A stretch of 64,000 nucleotides of DNA, from the NCBI RefSeq assembly GCF_049532985.1, contig NZ_CP186693.1, positions 4,898,001 to 4,962,000 on the forward strand, read 5' to 3'. The position numbers were made by a program, and so were the translations under genes. This stretch comes from Promicromonospora sp049532985 (GTDB taxonomy: Bacteria; Actinomycetota; Actinomycetes; Actinomycetales; Cellulomonadaceae). The notes under the pieces were generated by a model. It was not told the DNA's origin. It did not search any database and was given only the letters and a program-made list of their open reading frames with translations. Position 1 is the first letter of the stretch. Every line of letters starts with the position of its first letter. Of this stretch, positions 60,122 to 64,000 are shown one piece after another.

Positions 60122-61107
60122 CGCGGCACGGTTGTTGGACGTTCTCCCTTTCTTTCATCGGAATTGTCGTTGCGTTGGCGGTGTCTCTGGTAGTTCTTGT
60201 TCAGGCGTCGACGGCAGTTGCCGATGAGTGCACGCCGACGACCACACCGGATGGTGTGGTTATTCCCTGCGAAGATGGCGGAGGCGGTGCAGGGGGAGGA
60301 GGCGGAGATGACGACCCCAGCGACGGTGGCGGACCGCAGGTCTGCCGTGACCTTGGCGACGTGGTTCCGTGCAGTACCGAGTACGGGGGATGGGATGGGG
60401 ACTGTTACGTGCGTAATGCGAGTCCGCAACCTCCCGCCGGCGATCCCGCATGGGAAGGCCACGAGCCAGGGGATGGGATTGTCCTCGAGTGCACTCCGCC
60501 GCGCTGTGTGGCGGCGGGTGGCGATGTAACGCAGTGCGAAGGCCACTCGTACTACTGGTCGGCTGACCCAGCCGCACCAGTCGGCCCCACCGCCGAAGAA
60601 CTAGCCCAAAGCGCAGTAGCTGCCATGGAGCTCTCCATGGGACAGATCGGTTCGACTCCGCCGGCGACGACCAGCGATCAGGGTGCCGTCGGCACCATCG
60701 GTCTACCCATCTGGCTGTGGATTGCCAACCCTGCTGAGAACACGACTGGTCCGATCGTCCGGACCGCAGAAGGGGGCAGTCTCTCGGTCACAGCGACGGG
60801 GACACTTGACCGGGTCGAGTGGACACTGGCCGATGGGAACGGGACCACGGTTGGCGCCATTTCCTGTGATGGTGCCAATGCTGCAGGGACGCCGTATGAC
60901 GGCCGGAACAGCGCGGAACCGTCCCCCACCTGTGGATTCGGTGCCGACCTGAACAGCAGTCCGGGCAACCTCACTCTTGCCGGGACGTCCTACTGGGTCG
61001 TCGAGTGGCAGAGCAGCAACGGTGAGTCCGGTCAGATCCCTTTCACGTCGACGACCAACAGTGCGCAGATTCGGATCGGGGAGCTTCAGGCGCTCGTACG
61101 CCACTGA
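60115..61107 (+). CDS. Secreted Cys- and Gly-rich protein of unknown function
   Basis: The 330-residue protein has a signal peptide (FSLSFIGIVVALAVSLVVLVQAS, cleavage near TAVADE). A Gly/Asp-rich spacer with several Cys pairs follows (about residues 40-125), then a C-terminal beta-sandwich-like domain (GSLSVTATGTLDRVEWTLADGNG, WVVEWQSSNGESGQIPFTS). Actinobacterial genomes carry similar proteins under the label ATP/GTP-binding protein, without a P-loop; I see none here. The ATG at 60115 lies inside the end of the upstream gene, so the two are coupled, mirroring the 57151-58649 pair. Confidence 0.65.
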   Translation: MLTRHGCWTFSLSFIGIVVALAVSLVVLVQASTAVADECTPTTTPDGVVIPCEDGGGGAGGGGGDDDPSDGGGPQVCRDLGDVVPCSTEYGGWDGDCYVRNASPQPPAGDPAWEGHEPGDGIVLECTPPRCVAAGGDVTQCEGHSYYWSADPAAPVGPTAEELAQSAVAAMELSMGQIGSTPPATTSDQGAVGTIGLPIWLWIANPAENTTGPIVRTAEGGSLSVTATGTLDRVEWTLADGNGTTVGAISCDGANAAGTPYDGRNSAEPSPTCGFGADLNSSPGNLTLAGTSYWVVEWQSSNGESGQIPFTSTTNSAQIRIGELQALVRH

Positions 61108-61173
61108 CGACCCTCGGGCTGGTCCCACACCCATGGGCCGGGCGCGCGGTCGCAACCTCGCAGGCGAGACAAC

Positions 61174-61581
61174 ATGATGGTGCTCATGGCGACCACACCG
61201 ACCATCGTCCGCGGCCTCGCTCAGGCAGCCCTGGGCGCCGCACTTCTCACAGCCGGCATCGGGCACCTGACCGCGGCGCGCAAGGAGTTCCAGGCGCAGG
61301 TACCCCGGTGGGTCCCCATCGATCCCGACACGGTCGTGGTGGGGTCGGGTGTCGTCGAGATCGGTCTCGGCGCGGCGCTCGTCGCCACCTGGAGGCAGCC
61401 TGCTCGCCGTCGCCTGGGAGTGCTGGTGGCGGCGTTCTTCGTCGCGGTCTTCCCGGGGAACGTCGCCCAGCTCACGGAGCACCGTGATGCCTTTGGCCTG
61501 GACACGGATCGGAAGCGCGCGCTGCGGCTGCTGGGTCAGCCGGCGCTCGTCGCGTGGGCTCTGGCTGCGACGCGCCCATAG
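61174..61581 (+). CDS. DoxX-like four-helix membrane protein
   Basis: The 135-residue protein has four hydrophobic helices and the DoxX-type pattern (GAALLTAGIGHLTAARKEFQAQVPRWVP, VVGSGVVEIGLGAALV, VFPGNVAQ). The family is linked to redox and detoxification roles, but the biochemical function is unproven. The start may be the ATG at 61174 or at 61186. Its last 46 bases overlap the end of the convergent receiver-domain gene. Confidence 0.72.
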   Translation: MMVLMATTPTIVRGLAQAALGAALLTAGIGHLTAARKEFQAQVPRWVPIDPDTVVVGSGVVEIGLGAALVATWRQPARRRLGVLVAAFFVAVFPGNVAQLTEHRDAFGLDTDRKRALRLLGQPALVAWALAATRP

Positions 61582-62315
61582 CGCGTCGCCCCGGAGGTCC
61601 AGACCTCGTCCATCATTCCGAGCCCAGTCACATACTCCACCAGATCGAACGTCGACCCGGTCATCAGGGTCACGCCGGCAGCGCGTGCGTCGTCGGCGTA
61701 CGGTCCGGTGTTCCCGTACAGCACGAACGGCGTGACGGGGTCGTTCGCCCGGACCCGGGTGAGCAGTCGGAGCCCGGCGTCCGGGACGTCGACGTCCGAT
61801 TCGCGACGGCCGAGGTCCGAGATGATCAGACCGTAGGGCCGTGTGTTCAGCAGCCGCAGGGCCTCGTCGGTCGAGCGGGCGACCTCGACGTCGATGCCGT
61901 CACGTCGCCACGACTCCGCGAGCATGGCGTTGTTCTCGGGGTTGTCGTCGACCCAGAGGATCGAGTGCGGCGTCCTGGCGCCCGGCACGGGCAGCCTGCC
62001 ATCTCCCGGACGGGTGATCGTCCGTTCCTGCTCCTGCGACCCCCAGGGCAGCTCGTCGCCCGGCACGACGACAGCGCCCGCGTCCACCTTGCGCTTCAGT
62101 GCGGCGACCTCTCGCTGCAGGTCGGCGATCAGGTCGGCCTGCTGATCCGTGGCCTGCCGGATGCTGAGCTTCTGCCCGCCGATCTCCAGCGTCACGTCAT
62201 CCGATCCGCGTAGCTTCGCGAGCAGCTGCCCCCCGAACACCAGCAGCACGACGATCACGAGCAGGGGCCACAGCAGGCTCGCGACCGCCGCGATCAGGTC
62301 AGCAATGGGAGACAC
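61536..62315 (-). CDS. Membrane-anchored receiver-domain protein
   Basis: The 259-residue protein has one N-terminal helix (ASLLWPLLVIVVLLVFGGQLL) and a coiled-coil-like stretch (about residues 55-78, ATDQQADLIADLQREVAALKRKV). A response-regulator receiver domain of about 125 residues is at the C-terminus: SILWVDDNPENNAM with acidic pocket residues, and the phospho-acceptor aspartate in GLIISDLG. There is no DNA-binding or enzymatic output domain. Receiver domains fused to a membrane helix and no output are unusual; it could act as a phosphate sink, a sensor partner or a scaffold. No histidine kinase gene adjoins it. Confidence 0.78.
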   Translation of the reverse strand: MSPIADLIAAVASLLWPLLVIVVLLVFGGQLLAKLRGSDDVTLEIGGQKLSIRQATDQQADLIADLQREVAALKRKVDAGAVVVPGDELPWGSQEQERTITRPGDGRLPVPGARTPHSILWVDDNPENNAMLAESWRRDGIDVEVARSTDEALRLLNTRPYGLIISDLGRRESDVDVPDAGLRLLTRVRANDPVTPFVLYGNTGPYADDARAAGVTLMTGSTFDLVEYVTGLGMMDEVWTSGATRYGRVAARAHATSAG

Positions 62316-62335
62316 GGGGGCAAACCTACAGAAGA

Positions 62336-64000
62336 TCAGTCCGACAACAACCCTCGGATGTCCTCCGCTCCCAGTGCTCCCGCGAACTCACCGGCGTCAT
62401 CGCTCAGCACCGCGTCGAACAGCCGCGCCTTGCGCTCCTTGAGCGCCATCACCTTGTCCTCGATGGTGTTCTCCGAGACCATCCGGAACACCATCACGTT
62501 GCGCGTCTGCCCGATCCGGTGGGTCCGGTCGATCGCCTGCGCCTCCGTCGCCGGGTTCCACCACGGGTCGAGCAGGTAGACGTAGTCGGCCTCGGTGAGG
62601 TTCAGGCCGAAGCCGCCCGCCTTGAGGCTGATCAGGAACACCGGCGCCGGGCCGTCCTTGAACCGCCCGATGACCTCAGCCCGCCGCCGGGTCGAACCGT
62701 CGAGGTACTCGTACGGGATCCCCAGGGCGTCGCAGACCTCGGCGGCCTTGGACAGGAACGACGTGAACTGCGAGAACACCAGGGCGCGGTGGCCCTCGGC
62801 GGTCACCTCCGCGAGCTGCTCGGCGAGCAGGTCCAGCTTCGCCGACGGCACACCCTCGTACTCCGGGTCCACCAGGGACGCGTCGAGCGCCATGCGCCGC
62901 AGCGTCGTCAGGGCGCGGAACACGGCCACGCGGTTCTCGTCGAACGAGTCGAGCAGCCCCAGGAGCCGCGACCGTTCGCGCTGCAGGTGCGTGTCGTAGA
63001 TGCGCCGGTGCCTGGCGTCCAGGGGAACGCGCAGCACCTGTTCCTGCCGTTCGGGCAGCTCGGGTGCCACCTGCTCCTTGGTGCGGCGCAGCATCAACGG
63101 CCGGATCCGACGGCGCAGGCGGGCCAGCAGCGGTCCCGAGTCGCCCTCGCCGGCGACCGGCTTGACGTAGTCCTCCCGGAACTTGGTGGCTGACCCGTAC
63201 AGACCCGGGGCCACGATCGCGAGCATCGCCCACAGCTCCATGAGGTTGTTCTCGAGGGGCGTGCCGGTGATCGCGAGCTTGAAGGGCGCCCGCAGCCGAC
63301 GGGCGGCCTCGTTGGCCCGCGTCTGGTGGTTCTTCGCGAACTGCGCCTCGTCCAGGATCAACCCGCTCCAGCCGACGTCGGCGAACGCGTCGAAGTCCAG
63401 CCGGAAGATCGCGTACGACGTGACGACGACGTCGGCCCCCGCCGCCACCTCGGCAACCGAGATGCCGGCCTTGCGTGCGGTCGTCGGCAGGGCGACCACC
63501 CGCAGGTCCGGGGTGAACCGCGCGGCCTCCGCGGCCCAGTTGCTCACCACGGACGCGGGCGCGATCACCAGGAACGGCGGCGGGTCGCCACCCTCATCCC
63601 GGGGAACCGCGTCGCCGTCGGACGCCTCCTGCCGAGCCTGCGCGAGGAACGCGAGCGTCTGGACCGTCTTGCCCAGACCCATGTCGTCGGCCAGGATCCC
63701 GCCGAGCCCGTGCCGCCACAGGAACGTCAGCCACTCGAAGCCACGCTGCTGGTACGGGCGCAGCTCGGCCTTCAGCCCGACGGGGGGAGCCACGGGCTCC
63801 GGCCCGTCGACCCCGTCGCCGGTGAGCGCGATCAGGTCACGCACCGAGCGTCGCCACCGGTCGGACTGCTCGACGACGTCGGCGACCTCCTCGAGCTCCG
63901 CCCACAGGCCGGCGTTGAACCGGCTGACCCGTAGGGCGCCCGGCCGGTCCGACAGCCGTTGCGCCTCCTCGATCAGTGCCTTCAGCCGGGCGAAGACCGG
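62336..64000 (-). CDS. SNF2-family DEAD/DEAH-box helicase (5' part outside window)
   Basis: This is the C-terminal 554 residues of a Swi2/Snf2 ATPase that remodels DNA-protein complexes. The motifs run in order: the Q-like YQQRGFEWLTFLW, Walker A DDMGLGKTVQTL, the DEAQ box LDEAQFAKN, ITGTPLENNLMELWAML, the second RecA domain with VFSQFTSFL, and the arginine-finger motif IDRTHRIGQTRNV. The frame remains open to the window edge, so the real start lies beyond 64000; the visible first codon falls exactly at 64000. Such helicases are often longer than 900 residues. It follows the receiver-domain gene by 20 bases on the same strand. Confidence 0.9.
   Translation of the reverse strand, partial: PVFARLKALIEEAQRLSDRPGALRVSRFNAGLWAELEEVADVVEQSDRWRRSVRDLIALTGDGVDGPEPVAPPVGLKAELRPYQQRGFEWLTFLWRHGLGGILADDMGLGKTVQTLAFLAQARQEASDGDAVPRDEGGDPPPFLVIAPASVVSNWAAEAARFTPDLRVVALPTTARKAGISVAEVAAGADVVVTSYAIFRLDFDAFADVGWSGLILDEAQFAKNHQTRANEAARRLRAPFKLAITGTPLENNLMELWAMLAIVAPGLYGSATKFREDYVKPVAGEGDSGPLLARLRRRIRPLMLRRTKEQVAPELPERQEQVLRVPLDARHRRIYDTHLQRERSRLLGLLDSFDENRVAVFRALTTLRRMALDASLVDPEYEGVPSAKLDLLAEQLAEVTAEGHRALVFSQFTSFLSKAAEVCDALGIPYEYLDGSTRRRAEVIGRFKDGPAPVFLISLKAGGFGLNLTEADYVYLLDPWWNPATEAQAIDRTHRIGQTRNVMVFRMVSENTIEDKVMALKERKARLFDAVLSDDAGEFAGALGAEDIRGLLSD

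Overview
The window is a 64 kb piece of a high-GC actinobacterial chromosome centred on the replication origin. The order gyrB / DUF721 / recF / gnd / dnaN / oriC / dnaA / rpmH / rnpA / yidD / yidC / jag / rsmG / parA / parB is the conserved origin block of Actinobacteria. High GC, frequent GTG starts, an LAXTG-type cell-wall sorting signal, DUF6049-murJ-pseudokinase-trxBA next to cca, and a Tad pilus locus fit the order Micrococcales, probably near Cellulomonadaceae or Promicromonosporaceae. The family placement is inference from gene content.

Layout. (1) 1-9357: replication genes on the minus strand, with oriC at 6856-7490. oriC holds many DnaA boxes and a TAG-trinucleotide run that resembles a DnaA-trio unwinding element. 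(2) 9358-17581: the plus-strand rpmH-rnpA-yidD-yidC-jag-rsmG and parA-parB genes. Eight parS-like sites lie in the window, three of them inside parA and parB. parA carries a roughly 520-residue low-complexity N-terminal extension. A 1 kb gap before parA holds gene and tRNA relics and a 7-bp tandem array. (3) 17678-31055: cell-envelope and redox housekeeping genes. These are a D-Ala-D-Ala ligase-like enzyme, an aminotransferase, trxA, trxB, a membrane pseudokinase, murJ, a DUF6049 protein, a NUDIX hydrolase, the CCA tRNA nucleotidyltransferase and a divergent PRPP synthetase-like protein. (4) 31108-34314: a SUKH-like protein and a DHA2-type MFS exporter, separated by unusual nested palindromes.

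(5) 34489-43557: a minus-strand, mostly translationally coupled operon for a type IV secretion-like apparatus. It has VirB4-, VirB6/TrbL-, VirB8/TcpC- and PrgI/VirB3-like proteins plus a lytic transglycosylase/M23 wall hydrolase, but no relaxase, coupling protein or integrase in view. A sigma-factor-like gene diverges from it at 43748. (6) 45068-56653: a plus-strand Tad/Flp pilus operon (CpaB-like, TadZ, TadA, TadB, TadC, Flp-like pilin, three TadE/G-like pseudopilins). It ends in a 1568-residue membrane protein with two LysM domains and a C-terminal winged-helix/BTAD region. (7) 56771-61107: an accessory segment with locally lower GC and two similarly organised modules. Each has a small minus-strand gene (HicB-like; PDDEXK-like) facing a plus-strand pair (anchored NTF2-like protein, then a secreted protein). 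The two intergenic regions share a GTTGC-N6-GCAAC palindrome and a CTCTACAGGCTTG leader. (8) 61174-64000: a DoxX-like protein, a membrane-anchored receiver-domain protein and a partial SNF2 helicase.

The block at 1-31 kb is standard origin, segregation and envelope machinery. The block at 34-57 kb looks like two envelope-spanning secretion or pilus machines placed back to back. The accessory modules at 57-61 kb are the least explained part of the window.
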